Program-made: the position numbers and the translations under genes
In this document: positions 36,295 to 46,204 of the stretch, one piece after another
Position numbering within the stretch: the first letter of the stretch is position 1
Layout: every line of letters starts with the position of its first letter
Notes under the pieces: model-generated
Databases searched by the model: none
Seen by the model: the letters and a program-made list of their open reading frames with translations, nothing else
What the model was told of the DNA's origin: nothing
Origin: Candidatus Pelagibacter sp.
GTDB taxonomy: Bacteria > Pseudomonadota > Alphaproteobacteria > Pelagibacterales > Pelagibacteraceae
Direction of reading: 5' to 3'
Assembly (NCBI GenBank): GCA_002689925.1
Contig: NZIO01000044.1
Coordinates: forward strand, 1-53,242
DNA: 53,242 nucleotides

Positions 36295-37098
36295 ATGAAA
36301 ACATACTTAGTTATAGGAAATCCAATTGGACATTCATTATCTCCATTAATACATAATTATTGGTTTAAAAAATATAAATTTGTAAATTATTTTTATGAAA
36401 AAAGGAAAGTTGATGAAGAGGATTTAGAAAAAATCGTAAATGCGGTAAGAAAAAATGAACTAAGAGGTGTAAATGTTACAGTACCCTTTAAACAAAAAAT
36501 AATTCCACATTTAGATGGCTTAGATTATACTGCTGAAAAAACCCAATCAGTAAATACTTTGCTTAAAAAAGATAATAGAGTGGTTGGATTTAATACAGAT
36601 AGCATAGGGTTTTACGCAACACTATTAAAAAAATATGGTTATGAAACTACTGATAATTTTAAATTTTTTGTAATAGGAGCTGGTGGAGTTACTTCATCTA
36701 TAATTGATGGAATTGGAGAAGCAAATAAAATTTATGTTACAAATAGAACCAAATTTAGATCGAAAGAATTAAAAAAAAAATTTCCTAAAATTGAAATTAT
36801 TGACTGGGGAACAAAACCTCCTATATGTGATATAGTTATCAATACTACTAGTGTTGGATTAACAAAAAATGAAAATTTAAAAATTGATTTTAGTGATTAT
36901 TTGAACAACAAACATACTCTTTTTTATGACTTAATTTATAATCCTAAAGAGACTAATTTTTTAAAAAATGCAAAATCAAGAGGAAATAAAATAATGAACG
37001 GACAAATGATGTTTTTATATCAAGCTCAAGCCTCGTTTAAATTATGGACAGATGTTAATCCAGAAATCAACGATGAAATAATTAAAATATTAGATTAA
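36295..37098 (+). CDS. aroE: Shikimate dehydrogenase
   Basis: 267 residues. N-terminal VIGNPIGHSLSPLIHNYW, VNVTVPFKQ with the catalytic lysine, GFNTDSIGF with the catalytic aspartate, and the Rossmann motif GAGGVTSSI. Reduces 3-dehydroshikimate to shikimate with NADPH in aromatic amino acid synthesis. Shares one base with the coaE start (TAATG). Confidence 0.97.
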   Translation: MKTYLVIGNPIGHSLSPLIHNYWFKKYKFVNYFYEKRKVDEEDLEKIVNAVRKNELRGVNVTVPFKQKIIPHLDGLDYTAEKTQSVNTLLKKDNRVVGFNTDSIGFYATLLKKYGYETTDNFKFFVIGAGGVTSSIIDGIGEANKIYVTNRTKFRSKELKKKFPKIEIIDWGTKPPICDIVINTTSVGLTKNENLKIDFSDYLNNKHTLFYDLIYNPKETNFLKNAKSRGNKIMNGQMMFLYQAQASFKLWTDVNPEINDEIIKILD

Positions 37099-37667
37099 TG
37101 ATTAGAATTGGAACTGTAGGAGAAATTGGATCAGGCAAAAGTTATGTGGCTAAAAACTTTGGTTATCCAGTATTTAACGCAGATGTTGAAGTAAATAAAT
37201 TATATAAAAAAGATAAAAAAATTTTTAATAAATTAAAAAAGGCTTTACCAAAATATATTTTTTCGTTTCCAATAAATAAAAAAGAAATTTCAAACGCTAT
37301 ATTAGCTAACCAAATTAATTTAAGAAAGATCATTAAAATTGTTCATTTAGAAATAAGAAAAAAAATGAATATTTTTTTAAAAAAAAATAGTAATGAAGAT
37401 ATTTTAATTTTAGATATTCCCCTGTTATTAGAGAACAAGATTAATAAAAAAAATGATATACTTGTATTTGTTCAATCAAATAAATCAGATATTATAAGGA
37501 GACTTAAAAAAAGAAAAAATTTTAACAATAAATTAATACGTAAATTTAAAAATATTCAACTACCACTTGATTACAAAAAGAAGAAATCAAATTTTATAAT
37601 TAAAAATGATTTTACTAATAAATCTGTTAAAATAGGTATAAAAAAAATTTTAAAAGAAATTTTGTAA
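37098..37667 (+). CDS. coaE: Dephospho-CoA kinase
   Basis: 189 residues. P-loop GEIGSGKSYVAKNFG at the N-terminus, then VFNADVEVNKLY and LDIPLLLENK, the conserved DIPLLxE of the family. Catalyses the last step of coenzyme A synthesis. Shares one base with aroE and ends directly before dnaQ, in keeping with co-transcription. Highly basic and A/T-biased but motifs intact. Confidence 0.94.
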   Translation: MIRIGTVGEIGSGKSYVAKNFGYPVFNADVEVNKLYKKDKKIFNKLKKALPKYIFSFPINKKEISNAILANQINLRKIIKIVHLEIRKKMNIFLKKNSNEDILILDIPLLLENKINKKNDILVFVQSNKSDIIRRLKKRKNFNNKLIRKFKNIQLPLDYKKKKSNFIIKNDFTNKSVKIGIKKILKEIL

Positions 37668-38339
37668 ATGAAAGAAGTGGTATTAGATACTGAAACAACA
37701 GGCTTGAGTGTCTCTATGGGACATAGATTAGTAGAAGTTGCATGTGTAGAGCTAGAAGATCAAATACCTACTAATAATTTTTTTCATAAATATATTAATC
37801 CAGAAAGAAAAGTTTCTTCTGATGCTCAAAGGGTTCATGGCTATTCAGATGAATTTTTAGCTGATAAAGAAAAATTTTCTGAAATAGCTGATGATTTATT
37901 AAAATTTATTAAAGACAAAAGATTAGTTATTCACAATGCACCTTTTGATTTATCATTCTTAAATAATGAGTTAAAAATTCTTAATAAGGGATCAATCACA
38001 GAAAACGTAGTAGATACTTTAGAGCTAGCTAAAATAAAATTTCCAAACTCATCTAATAGTCTTGATGCATTATGTAAAAGATACAAAATAGATAATACTA
38101 AACGAGAAAAACATAGTGCAATATTAGACTGTCAATTACTAACAAAGGTTTATGTTAATCTTATCGAACAAAAAGAACCAAAATTTAATTTTAATACTCA
38201 AAAGATTTTAAACAAAGAAAAAGTTAAATTGAATAATAACTTAGATTATTCAAAAAAAGTAATTTTGCCAAATAAGGATGAAATTTTAGCACATAAAATT
38301 TTTTTAAAAAAAGAATTGAAGAAAAACTTTTTTAAATAA
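37668..38339 (+). CDS. dnaQ: DNA polymerase III epsilon (proofreading exonuclease)
   Basis: 223 residues. DEDDh exonuclease motifs in order: VLDTETTGLS (Exo I), HNAPFDLSFLNNEL (Exo II), KHSAILDCQLLTKVY (Exo III, with H-x4-D). The C-terminal part binds the polymerase alpha subunit. Last gene of the rightward origin block; it abuts the convergent secB end with no gap. Confidence 0.96.
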   Translation: MKEVVLDTETTGLSVSMGHRLVEVACVELEDQIPTNNFFHKYINPERKVSSDAQRVHGYSDEFLADKEKFSEIADDLLKFIKDKRLVIHNAPFDLSFLNNELKILNKGSITENVVDTLELAKIKFPNSSNSLDALCKRYKIDNTKREKHSAILDCQLLTKVYVNLIEQKEPKFNFNTQKILNKEKVKLNNNLDYSKKVILPNKDEILAHKIFLKKELKKNFFK

Positions 38340-38756
38340 TTACTTATTTCTTTGTTGATAAAGTTTTTCAAAATCAACAGTTTTTTCAACTTTTAATTTT
38401 GGTAATCCTGATTTTTCTATTAAAAAAGAAAATACTTCAAATAAATATGGGTAAATTTCAGTAGGTATACTAACCAGTAAAGTTCTCTCTAATTTTTCTT
38501 TATCAGTTAAATCACCATCAATATTTGCTACCGCAGCAACAGTAACTTCTACTTGTGCTTTTCTTTCTGATGCTGTCTCGTCCAAAAATTTTAAGATCGT
38601 ATCTACTTGGATTAATTTGTTTTTAATTACTTTGCTTTTAATATCAATTTTTAGATTATATTTATGAATATCATTTTCAAAAAGTAATAATGTTTCAGCA
38701 TTAGGAACTTCAAAAGAAATATCTTTTAAAAATTTTGTTACTATTTTATATTCCAT
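38340..38756 (-). CDS. secB: Protein-export chaperone SecB
   Basis: 138 residues. Shows the SecB layout: KFLKDISFEVPNAE at the N-terminus, YNLKIDIKSKVI, then EVTVAAVANIDG and the loop region PTEIYPYLFEVFSFLIEKSGLPKL (usually AFPRxVIxDxTRxGGFPPL). The loop has drifted (ESKGLPKL-like instead of GGFPPL), but the fold is clear. SecB keeps precursors unfolded and passes them to SecA. The neighbour fxsA lies 17 bases upstream. Confidence 0.9.
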   Translation of the reverse strand: MEYKIVTKFLKDISFEVPNAETLLLFENDIHKYNLKIDIKSKVIKNKLIQVDTILKFLDETASERKAQVEVTVAAVANIDGDLTDKEKLERTLLVSIPTEIYPYLFEVFSFLIEKSGLPKLKVEKTVDFEKLYQQRNK

Positions 38757-38773
38757 TTTAACTTATCCTATAT

Positions 38774-39184
38774 TTATTTAATATCTTCAGAGTCAATATC
38801 TATAATATTTTCATCATTTACTTTAGTTTTTTCTTTTTTAAATTTAGAAGAAAAACTATGTATCAAAATTTTTCTTGTGATGGGAAAAATTAATATGAAA
38901 CCAAGTATATCTGTCATAAAACCTGGAAAAATTAACATTACAGCAGCAAAAGCAATTGTCGCACCTGAGATTAACTCATAAACAGGAGTTTGATTTTGTA
39001 TTAATTGTGAAATACCTGATCTTAATGTGTTTATACCCTCTATTCTGGCATAATAAACACCAACTATGGCAGTAAAAATTATTAATATTAGGGTGTTTAA
39101 GGTCCCAATTATAGTTCCAACTTTAATCATTAAGTAAATTTCCACTAAAGGTAATATAATAATAAAAGCTAGTAATATTCTCAT
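38774..39184 (-). CDS. fxsA: FxsA-family membrane protein
   Basis: 136 residues, with membrane segments at about 5-22, 26-46 and 72-100. The N-terminus MRILLAFIIILPLVEIYLMIKVGTIIG, with the conserved P-x-x-E-I, and PGFMTDILGFIL define the family. E. coli FxsA modulates F-plasmid exclusion of phage T7; the normal role is unknown. Between secB and the divergent Tim44-like gene, the usual alphaproteobacterial location. Confidence 0.92.
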   Translation of the reverse strand: MRILLAFIIILPLVEIYLMIKVGTIIGTLNTLILIIFTAIVGVYYARIEGINTLRSGISQLIQNQTPVYELISGATIAFAAVMLIFPGFMTDILGFILIFPITRKILIHSFSSKFKKEKTKVNDENIIDIDSEDIK

Positions 39185-39245
39185 GTTATTTTTTTTTAAG
39201 TTATATTTGCATAATACAGCACATAAGTAATATAATCAAAATTAT

Positions 39246-39851
39246 ATGAGTAATAATTTTGAATATATAGACATTATACTTTTAGCCATGATAGCTGGAT
39301 TTATCTTTTTAAGATTAAGAGGAATTCTTGGAAGAAAAACTGGACATCAACAGAAACCTTTTAATCCTATAGCAAGTCAAATAGAAAATGAAAATATTCA
39401 AAAAGATAAAAAAATATTTGAAGAAAAAGGAAATTTGGAGTTAGAAGAACAGGTAAAAGAAAAGTTTTTAGAAGGAGCAAATATAGCTTACGAAATGATT
39501 GTAACATCTTTCGCAAAAGGTGACATCAAGACTTTAAAAACTTTATTAAATAAAGATATTTATAATAAATTTAAAGCTGCTATTGAAGAAAGAAAATTAA
39601 AAAATTTAAAATCAGAAACAACTTTTATTGGAATTAAATCAACAAAAATAAAGGAATTTTCAAAAAAAGATAATATTTATAATATTACAGTATCTTTTAT
39701 ATCTGAAATAATAACTTGTATTAAAGATAAAGATGATAAAATTATAGAAGGTAACCCAGATATTATAAAAATCGTAAATGATAATTGGAAATTTTCAAAA
39801 AACATGTGGAGTCAAAATCCAAATTGGTATTTGGTAGACACATCTAATTAG
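39246..39851 (+). CDS. Tim44/TimA-like membrane-anchored protein
   Basis: 201 residues with an N-terminal membrane segment (about 8-25: IDIILLAMIAGFIFLRLRGILGRKTG) and a C-terminal Tim44-like domain (about 85-200, FLEGANIAYEMIVTSFAKGD and WSQNPNWYLVDTSN). Relatives of the mitochondrial import motor subunit Tim44; in bacteria a role in membrane association of proteins has been proposed. Divergent from fxsA; a TTG-start Smr gene begins 1 base after its stop. Confidence 0.92.
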   Translation: MSNNFEYIDIILLAMIAGFIFLRLRGILGRKTGHQQKPFNPIASQIENENIQKDKKIFEEKGNLELEEQVKEKFLEGANIAYEMIVTSFAKGDIKTLKTLLNKDIYNKFKAAIEERKLKNLKSETTFIGIKSTKIKEFSKKDNIYNITVSFISEIITCIKDKDDKIIEGNPDIIKIVNDNWKFSKNMWSQNPNWYLVDTSN

Positions 39852-39852
39852 T

Positions 39853-40269
39853 TTGAATAAAAAATTAGATCAAAAAAATTTAGAAGATTGGGAAAAATTT
39901 ACTAAAGAATTAGTAAATATTGAGGATAAAGAATTAAACTTAATTAAAAAAAAAGAACAATACTTCCAAAGAATAGATTTGCATGGACTTAATTTACTTG
40001 ATGCAAATAAAAAAATTGAAAATATTATTAATCAAGCTCATTTAAACAATATAATAAAAATTATTGTTATAACTGGAAAAGGAAAAAGATCAAAAAATAA
40101 ATCAAATCCTTATATATCTGAAAAAATGAGTATATTAAAAAATTCTGTGCCAGATTTTTTAAAAAATAGCTATTTAATAAAAAAAATATCTAAAATATCT
40201 CCAGCAAGTCGAGAAGATGGAGGGGATGGAGCCTTTTATATTTATTTAAAAAAAAATAAAGATTTATAA
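39853..40269 (+). CDS. Smr-domain protein
   Basis: 138 residues, start TTG at 39853 (no ATG before the conserved part). An N-terminal charged helix precedes the Smr domain (about 40-135): [16 protein letters not shown], then [14 protein letters not shown] and [18 protein letters not shown]. The motif H-G-[LM]...TGKG is that of the MutS2-type Smr nuclease. Standalone Smr proteins may nick branched DNA or RNA; function not established. The last 6 bases overlap convergent hslU. Confidence 0.9.
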   Translation: MNKKLDQKNLEDWEKFTKELVNIEDKELNLIKKKEQYFQRIDLHGLNLLDANKKIENIINQAHLNNIIKIIVITGKGKRSKNKSNPYISEKMSILKNSVPDFLKNSYLIKKISKISPASREDGGDGAFYIYLKKNKDL

Positions 40270-41640
40270 AATAAATTTTGATAGATCTGTATCCTTTATA
40301 AGTTCACCCAGGTTCTTTTTAATATAATCTGAGTTGATAATAACTTTTTCACCACCTCTATCAGATGCGGTAAAACTTATATCATCCAAAACTTTTTCAA
40401 TTATTGTATGAAGTCTCCTTGCTCCAATATTTTCAACACTTGCATTAATTTCTGTTGCAAGTATCGCTATTGTTTTAATTCCATCGTCAGTAAATTCAAG
40501 ATCAACATTTTCAGTCTTCAACAATGCAATGTATTGTTTAATTAAACTATTATCAGGTTCTTTAAGAATTTTTTTAAAATCATCACTTGTTAAAGCATTT
40601 AATTCCACTCTAATTGGTAATCTACCTTGCAATTCAGGCAGTAAATCAGATGGCTTAGCTAATTGAAATGCTCCAGACGCTATAAATAAAACGTGATCTG
40701 TTTTTATAGTCCCATATTTTGTACTTACAGTAGTTCCTTCTATTAAAGGAAGCAAATCTCTTTGAACACCTTCTCTTGAGACATCACCGCCTGCTCTATC
40801 ACCTCTAGCAGAAACTTTATCAATTTCATCTAAAAAAACTATTCCATTATTTTCAGTACTGGTTTTAGCAGATTTAACAATTTTATCTTGTTCGATCATT
40901 TTTTCAGATTCTTGTGTAATTAAAATTTCATGAGACTCTTTAATGGTCATTTTCCTTTTTTTAGATTTATTTCCCATAGCTTTTCCAAACATATCTCCAA
41001 TATTAATCATTCCAACATTTGCTCCTGGCATTCCAGGTATTTCAAAACTTGGCATTGAAGATGTTTCATCTATCTCAATTTCTATTTCGTTGTTATCGAG
41101 ATCACCATTTCTTAATCTTTTTTTAAAGCTTTCTCTTGTTGCTACGCTAGCTTTCTTTCCTACCAAAGCATCTAAAACTCTTTCTTCAGCAGCTAATTGT
41201 GCTTTTGCAAATACTTCTTTCTTTTTTTTATCTTTTTCCATTGCGATAGCAATTTCTAAAAGATCTCTAATAATCTGTTCAACATCTCTTCCTACGTATC
41301 CCACTTCAGTAAACCTTGTAGCTTCAACTTTAATAAATGGAGCTTCAGCAAGTTTAGATAATCTTCTTGATATCTCAGTTTTACCAACACCAGTTGGTCC
41401 TATCATTAAAATATTTTTAGGCAAAACTTCATCTTTCATTTCATCTGTTAAAGCTTGTCTTCTCCATCTATTTCTTAAAGCTATTGCAACTGCTTTTTTA
41501 GCTGCGTTTTGACCAATAACAAATCTATCTAATTCAGAAACTATTTCTCTTGGTGATAGTGACGTGACATTAGACTTATTTTCATTTTCTTTAGAATTTT
41601 TTAATGAATTTATTGATGTTACATTAGTTTTTTTATTCAT
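40264..41640 (-). CDS. hslU: HslU ATPase of the HslUV protease
   Basis: 458 residues. N-domain ([17 protein letters not shown]), Walker [15 protein letters not shown], an I-domain insertion with methionine/glycine-rich part (about 150-240), Walker [15 protein letters not shown], and the C-terminal LSKFIL that docks into HslV. It unfolds substrates for HslV. hslV is 11 bases upstream on the same strand. Confidence 0.97.
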   Translation of the reverse strand: MNKKTNVTSINSLKNSKENENKSNVTSLSPREIVSELDRFVIGQNAAKKAVAIALRNRWRRQALTDEMKDEVLPKNILMIGPTGVGKTEISRRLSKLAEAPFIKVEATRFTEVGYVGRDVEQIIRDLLEIAIAMEKDKKKKEVFAKAQLAAEERVLDALVGKKASVATRESFKKRLRNGDLDNNEIEIEIDETSSMPSFEIPGMPGANVGMINIGDMFGKAMGNKSKKRKMTIKESHEILITQESEKMIEQDKIVKSAKTSTENNGIVFLDEIDKVSARGDRAGGDVSREGVQRDLLPLIEGTTVSTKYGTIKTDHVLFIASGAFQLAKPSDLLPELQGRLPIRVELNALTSDDFKKILKEPDNSLIKQYIALLKTENVDLEFTDDGIKTIAILATEINASVENIGARRLHTIIEKVLDDISFTASDRGGEKVIINSDYIKKNLGELIKDTDLSKFIL

Positions 41641-41651
41641 ATTTTTATTTT

Positions 41652-42194
41652 TTAAATTTTTTCTATAGTAATATTGTTGTTAGTAAAAACACATACCTCA
41701 GAGGCAACTTGTATTGATTTCTTTGCAATTTCTTCTGCAGTCATTTTTGTGTCCATTAAGACTTTTGCAGCTGAAAGAGCAAAGTTTCCTCCCGATCCTA
41801 TTCCAATAATACCATGCTCTGGTTCCAATACATCACCAGTTCCTGAAATTATAAAACTTTTTTCTTTATCAGCTATTGCCATTAGAGCTTCCAATCTTCT
41901 TAAATATTTATCTGTTCGCCAGTCTTTTGCTAGCTCAACGGCTGCCCTAGTTAAATTTCCTGCATGTTTTTCAAGCTTTGCTTCTAGTCTTTCAAACAAT
42001 GTTAAAGCATCAGCTGTAGATCCAGCAAAGCCAGCTATAACATTTCTTTTATCTATTTTACGTACTTTTTTTGCTGTACTTTTAATAATTGTGTTTCCAA
42101 GACTTACTTGACCATCTCCTGCAACAACTACTTGATTATCTTTTCTAATCAAAACAATTGTAGTTCCATGCCATTTTTTTAATTCATCATTCAT
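41652..42194 (-). CDS. hslV: HslV peptidase of the HslUV protease
   Basis: 180 residues. The precursor begins [10 protein letters not shown], and removal of these ten residues exposes Thr11 ([10 protein letters not shown]) as the N-terminal nucleophile. GDGQVSLGN and [19 protein letters not shown] are family motifs. Forms the proteolytic double ring capped by HslU. A heat-shock-like promoter candidate lies just upstream at 42203-42232. Confidence 0.97.
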   Translation of the reverse strand: MNDELKKWHGTTIVLIRKDNQVVVAGDGQVSLGNTIIKSTAKKVRKIDKRNVIAGFAGSTADALTLFERLEAKLEKHAGNLTRAAVELAKDWRTDKYLRRLEALMAIADKEKSFIISGTGDVLEPEHGIIGIGSGGNFALSAAKVLMDTKMTAEEIAKKSIQVASEVCVFTNNNITIEKI

Positions 42195-42202
42195 AGTATT
42201 AT

Positions 42203-42232
42203 GTATGTGGATACTTATTTTGCTTCTTCAAG
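42203..42232 (-). promoter_or_regulatory. Candidate heat-shock promoter of hslVU
   Basis: Leftward CTTGAAG (42232-42226) and CCACATAC (42210-42203) are 15 bases apart, close to the sigma-32 pattern CTTGAAA-N13/15-CCCCATnT. Weaker than the dnaK promoter match in the -10 half. Confidence 0.45.
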
Positions 42233-42298
42233 GTCAAAAATTCATTTTATTGATATATTCTTGAATTACTTATATCTTATCTGATAAATAGGCATTAT

Positions 42299-42889
42299 AT
42301 GGCAAGAAAAGCTAAATTAAATAGAAGCACTAAAGAAACTAAAATTGATGTGGAATTAAATCTTGATGGAGTAGGTTCATTTAAAATTGATACTAAGATA
42401 GGGTTTCTTAATCATATGCTTGAACAATTATCTAAGCATTCTTTAATCGATTTAAAATTAAAAGCCAAAGGAGACACGCATATAGATCTTCATCATACAA
42501 CAGAAGATACAGGGATTGCTATTGGAGAATGTTTTAAAAAAGCATTGAAAACTTCAAAAGGTATTAGAAGATATGCTCATTCAATAATTCCTATGGACGA
42601 AACTTTAACGAGAGTTTCCATTGATGTTTCTAATAGACCTTATTTAATATGGAAGGTAAAATTAAAAGTTGAAAAATTAGGAGAGATGGACACTGAACTT
42701 TTTAAAGAATGGTTTCAAGCTTTTTCTCAAGCAGCAGGAATTACATTACATGTTGAAAATATATATGGAGAAAATAGCCATCATATTATTGAGTCATGTT
42801 TTAAAGGTTTAGCAAGGTCTCTAAGGCAAGCAATAGAAATAGATAAGAGAATTAAAAATAAAATTCCTTCAACCAAGGGCGTTTTATAA
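42299..42889 (+). CDS. hisB: Imidazoleglycerol-phosphate dehydratase
   Basis: 196 residues, the monofunctional form without the N-terminal phosphatase domain. [32 protein letters not shown] and [18 protein letters not shown] carry the manganese-binding histidines. Dehydrates imidazoleglycerol phosphate in histidine synthesis. First in hisB-H-A-F-E; divergent from hslV across 104 bases. Confidence 0.97.
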   Translation: MARKAKLNRSTKETKIDVELNLDGVGSFKIDTKIGFLNHMLEQLSKHSLIDLKLKAKGDTHIDLHHTTEDTGIAIGECFKKALKTSKGIRRYAHSIIPMDETLTRVSIDVSNRPYLIWKVKLKVEKLGEMDTELFKEWFQAFSQAAGITLHVENIYGENSHHIIESCFKGLARSLRQAIEIDKRIKNKIPSTKGVL

Positions 42890-42894
42890 AAAAA

Positions 42895-43539
42895 ATGTCC
42901 ATTGCTGTAATAGACTATGGTTCTGGCAATTTAAGGTCAGCATCTAAAGCAATAGAAGCTGCTTCAAATAATTTAAATTTAAATATGGATATAGTGATCA
43001 CATCTGATCCAAAAATAATAAAAGAGTCAGAAAGAATAGTTCTTCCTGGGCAAGGATCGTTTAGAGATTGTTTTTTAGGTATAAAAAAAATTGATGGATT
43101 AGAAGAAGCATTAAACGAGTTTGTTTTGATAAAAAAAAAACCTATTTTTGGTATATGTGTAGGTATGCAATTATTTGCATCAATTGGTTATGAAACTAGA
43201 GAAACAAAAGGGTTTGGATGGATTGATGGAGAAGTTAGAAAAATTAATAACATTAATCGAAAATTAAAATTGCCACATATGGGTTGGAATGAAGTGGAAT
43301 TTAAACAAAATTCAGATCTTTTTTTAAATTTAAAAAATAATTCTCATATGTATTTTATACATAGCTATGAATTAATACTAAAAGAAAAAAAAAATGTTGT
43401 AGCCACAACATATTATGGTAATTCAATTACAGCTGCTGTAGAAAAAGAAAATATTTTTGGAACACAATTTCATCCAGAAAAAAGTCAAAAAAATGGATTA
43501 ATAATTTTAGAAAATTTTTTAAAATGGGAATTTAAATGA
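42895..43539 (+). CDS. hisH: Imidazole glycerol phosphate synthase, glutaminase subunit HisH
   Basis: 214 residues, class I glutamine amidotransferase. N-terminal AVIDYGSGNLRS, nucleophile elbow GICVGMQLF with catalytic cysteine, and C-terminal FGTQFHPEKSQ completing the Cys-His-Glu triad. Supplies ammonia to HisF. Overlaps hisA by 4 bases. Confidence 0.97.
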   Translation: MSIAVIDYGSGNLRSASKAIEAASNNLNLNMDIVITSDPKIIKESERIVLPGQGSFRDCFLGIKKIDGLEEALNEFVLIKKKPIFGICVGMQLFASIGYETRETKGFGWIDGEVRKINNINRKLKLPHMGWNEVEFKQNSDLFLNLKNNSHMYFIHSYELILKEKKNVVATTYYGNSITAAVEKENIFGTQFHPEKSQKNGLIILENFLKWEFK

Positions 43540-44261
43540 TTATTTTTCCCGCAATAGATATAAAAGATGGTAAATGTGTTAGACTTATAAAAGGTGATTT
43601 TGATAAAGTTACTTCTTACAAAGAAACACCAAAAGACCAAGCAACAAAATTTTTCCAAAATGGATTTAATAATATTCATATTGTTGATTTAGATGGTGCT
43701 CTTCAAGGGAAATTAGTTAATTCAAATATGATTAAAGAAATAATAAAAATTTCAAAATCAAGTTTGAAAATTCAAATTGGTGGAGGAATAAGAGAATTAG
43801 AAGATATAACTAAATGGATTGATGCTGGTGTAGATAGAGTTATTATGGGAACTGCAGCTGTAGAAAATTTAGATTTATTAAAAACAGTTTGTAAAAAATT
43901 TAATAACAAAATTGCTGTTTCTTTAGATGTTAAAGATGGGTTGATTGCGTTGTCAGGATGGAAAAAAATATCTAATATTCCTGCACTTGAATTTTTAAAA
44001 AAAATTGAAAATTTTGGAGTATCTAGAATTATTTATACAGATATAGATAAAGATGGCACAAAAAATGGCCCTAATATTAAAGATACAATTGCATTATCTC
44101 AAAAAATTAAAATACCTTTTGTTGTGTCAGGTGGAATTTCTTCGATAGATGATATTAAAGAGATAAAGTCTCTTAATGATTCAAATATTGAAGGAGTTAT
44201 AGTGGGAAAATCAATTTATGATGGAGATATACAAATAAAAGAGTTAGCAAAAGAATTATAA
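43536..44261 (+). CDS. hisA: ProFAR isomerase HisA
   Basis: 241 residues, TIM barrel. [16 protein letters not shown] with the catalytic aspartate, [22 protein letters not shown] and [12 protein letters not shown] are present. Isomerises the aminoimidazole ribonucleotide intermediate. Overlaps hisH by 4 bases (ATGA), and hisF starts 1 base after its stop. Confidence 0.97.
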   Translation: MIIFPAIDIKDGKCVRLIKGDFDKVTSYKETPKDQATKFFQNGFNNIHIVDLDGALQGKLVNSNMIKEIIKISKSSLKIQIGGGIRELEDITKWIDAGVDRVIMGTAAVENLDLLKTVCKKFNNKIAVSLDVKDGLIALSGWKKISNIPALEFLKKIENFGVSRIIYTDIDKDGTKNGPNIKDTIALSQKIKIPFVVSGGISSIDDIKEIKSLNDSNIEGVIVGKSIYDGDIQIKELAKEL

Positions 44262-44262
44262 G

Positions 44263-45021
44263 ATGTTAAAAAATAGAATTATACCATGCCTAGATGTTAA
44301 AAATGGGAGAGTGGTTAAAGGAATTAACTTTGTAGATCTCGTTGATGCTGGAAACCCTGTTGAACAAGCAAAGATTTATGATAATCAAGGTGCTGATGAA
44401 TTATGTTTTCTTGATATTACTGCTTCTAGTGAAGATAGAGATATTTTATTAAACACTGTTAACGAAACAGCAAAAGAATGCTTCATGCCTTTGACGGTTG
44501 GAGGGGGTGTTCGAACAATAGAAGATATAAGAAAGCTGCTTTTAGCGGGAGCAGACAAAGTTTCAATAAATACTGCGGCAGTTAATAATAAAAATTTAGT
44601 TAAGGAGAGCGCTGAAAAGTTTGGATCACAATGTATTGTTGTTGCAATAGATGCAAAGAAAATTAAAGAAAATAAATGGGAAATTTATACTCATGGTGGA
44701 AGAAAAGCCACTGGCATAGACGCTTTAAAATTTGCAGAAAAAATGGAAACAATGGGTGCAGGTGAGATTTTACTTACTTCAATGGATAGAGATGGAACAA
44801 AAAAAGGATATGATCTAGATTTAACCAAAAAAATATCAAAACATATAAATATTCCAGTTATTGCTTCAGGGGGTGTTGGTAATTTAGAACATTTATATCA
44901 GGGTATAAAAATTGGAAAAGCTAGTGCTGTTTTAGCTGCCTCTATTTTCCATTTTGGAGAACACACAATTTTAGAAGCTAAACAGTATTTGGACTCAAAA
45001 CGTATACCTGTTAGAATATAA
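44263..45021 (+). CDS. hisF: Imidazole glycerol phosphate synthase, cyclase subunit HisF
   Basis: 252 residues, TIM barrel paralogue of His[16 protein letters not shown] with catalytic aspartate, [28 protein letters not shown] and [10 protein letters not shown]. With HisH it makes imidazoleglycerol phosphate and AICAR. hisE follows after 2 bases. Confidence 0.98.
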   Translation: MLKNRIIPCLDVKNGRVVKGINFVDLVDAGNPVEQAKIYDNQGADELCFLDITASSEDRDILLNTVNETAKECFMPLTVGGGVRTIEDIRKLLLAGADKVSINTAAVNNKNLVKESAEKFGSQCIVVAIDAKKIKENKWEIYTHGGRKATGIDALKFAEKMETMGAGEILLTSMDRDGTKKGYDLDLTKKISKHINIPVIASGGVGNLEHLYQGIKIGKASAVLAASIFHFGEHTILEAKQYLDSKRIPVRI

Positions 45022-45023
45022 AA

Positions 45024-45296
45024 ATGTTAAAATCTTTAGAAGAATTAATTAAAATCATTAGAGATCGCAAGAATTCTAATTTAGAAAAATCTTATACAAA
45101 TAAATTATTAAAAGATAAAAAATTATGTTTTTCAAAAATAAATGAAGAAATTAAAGAATTGTTAGAAGCAATTGAAAAAAATGATAACAAAATACATGAA
45201 GCAGCTGACGTTTTATATCATTTAATGGTGCTTTTAGAGGCAAATGGTATTAAAATTGAAGATGTAATGAATGAGTTAAAAAATAGACAAAAATAA
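45024..45296 (+). CDS. hisE: Phosphoribosyl-ATP pyrophosphatase
   Basis: 90 residues, MazG-like helical fold. SYTNKLLKDKKLCFSKINEEIKELLEAI contains the metal-binding E-E-x-x-E-x-x-E-A, and EAADVLYHLMVLLEANGI is the second conserved helix. Hydrolyses phosphoribosyl-ATP, the second step of histidine synthesis. HisI, usually fused or near, is not in the window. Confidence 0.95.
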   Translation: MLKSLEELIKIIRDRKNSNLEKSYTNKLLKDKKLCFSKINEEIKELLEAIEKNDNKIHEAADVLYHLMVLLEANGIKIEDVMNELKNRQK

Positions 45297-45308
45297 TAAA
45301 TTTATAAA

Positions 45309-45677
45309 ATGGCTTACGATAAAAATAATATTTTTGCTAAAATTCTAAGAGGTGAAATTCCTTGTAAAAAAGTTTATGAAAATCAACATGTTCTTGCTTT
45401 TCATGACGTGAATCCTCAAAAAAAAATTCATGTTCTAATTATACCAAAAGGTGAATACACAAATTTAGATGATTTTACAGAAAGAGCATCCGAAAAAGAA
45501 ATTGTTGCTTTAATAAAAGGGATAAGCGATGTAGCTAAAAAAATTGGTATATCAGAAAAAAATAGTGGCAATGGATATCGTTCACTAGTAAATATTGGAG
45601 AAAATGGCGGTCAAGAAGTACCCCACCTACATTTTCATATATTTGGTGGTGAAAAAATTGGAAAAATGGTGAGTTAA
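45309..45677 (+). CDS. HIT-family hydrolase (Hint-like)
   Basis: 122 residues. NIFAKILRGEIPCKKVYE at the start and GGQEVPHLHFHIFGG at the end hold the HxHxHxx histidine triad with the nucleophilic histidine. Related proteins hydrolyse AMP-lysine or dinucleoside polyphosphates. In many alphaproteobacteria a HIT gene directly follows hisE, as here. Confidence 0.94.
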   Translation: MAYDKNNIFAKILRGEIPCKKVYENQHVLAFHDVNPQKKIHVLIIPKGEYTNLDDFTERASEKEIVALIKGISDVAKKIGISEKNSGNGYRSLVNIGENGGQEVPHLHFHIFGGEKIGKMVS

Positions 45678-45682
45678 AATAA

Positions 45683-46204
45683 ATGAGAAAAATTGTAAAA
45701 AATTTTTTACACATTAAATCTCTTTCAAACTTATCAACTTCAAAACTTCCCAAAGGAAATATAAGTATAGAAAAATTAAATCCTCCCAATCCTAGCTTAA
45801 ATAAATTTTTATACAAACAAATTGGTTTTAAATATTATTGGTTTGATCGCCTTACTTGGAATGAAAAACAATGGAACGAATACGTTTTTAAAAAAAATCT
45901 TTTTACTTATGTCATGAATGTAAATAATGAAATAGCAGGCTTTTTTGAGTTATTTTACGATAAAAATAAAAATGAAGCAGAAATAGTATATTTGGGAATA
46001 TTAAAAGAGTTTTTTGGAAAAAAACTTGGAGGATATATTCTTTCAGAAGCAATTAAAATTTCTTGGTCTTTTAAAATTAATAGAGTTTGGGTTCATACCT
46101 GTTCTTTAGATCATCATAATGCTCTTAACAATTATTTATCAAGAGGTATGAAAATTTATAAAACTGAAACAGTATATAAAGATATTCCAGATAGTCATAA
46201 TTAA
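45683..46204 (+). CDS. GNAT-family acetyltransferase
   Basis: 173 residues. The acetyl-CoA-binding segment is ILKEFFGKKLGGYILSEAIKISW (variant of the Q/R-x-x-G-x-G/A loop), followed by VHTCSLDHHNALNNYLSRGMKIYKTE. The acyl acceptor is not evident; alphaproteobacteria often have a GNAT next to the hisE/HIT genes. Last 4 bases overlap convergent lolA. Confidence 0.85.
   Translation: MRKIVKNFLHIKSLSNLSTSKLPKGNISIEKLNPPNPSLNKFLYKQIGFKYYWFDRLTWNEKQWNEYVFKKNLFTYVMNVNNEIAGFFELFYDKNKNEAEIVYLGILKEFFGKKLGGYILSEAIKISWSFKINRVWVHTCSLDHHNALNNYLSRGMKIYKTETVYKDIPDSHN

Noticed and set aside
40943-41512. 189-codon + strand frame opposite hslU.
   Set aside because: Antisense shadow of a conserved AAA+ gene; product has no recognisable features.
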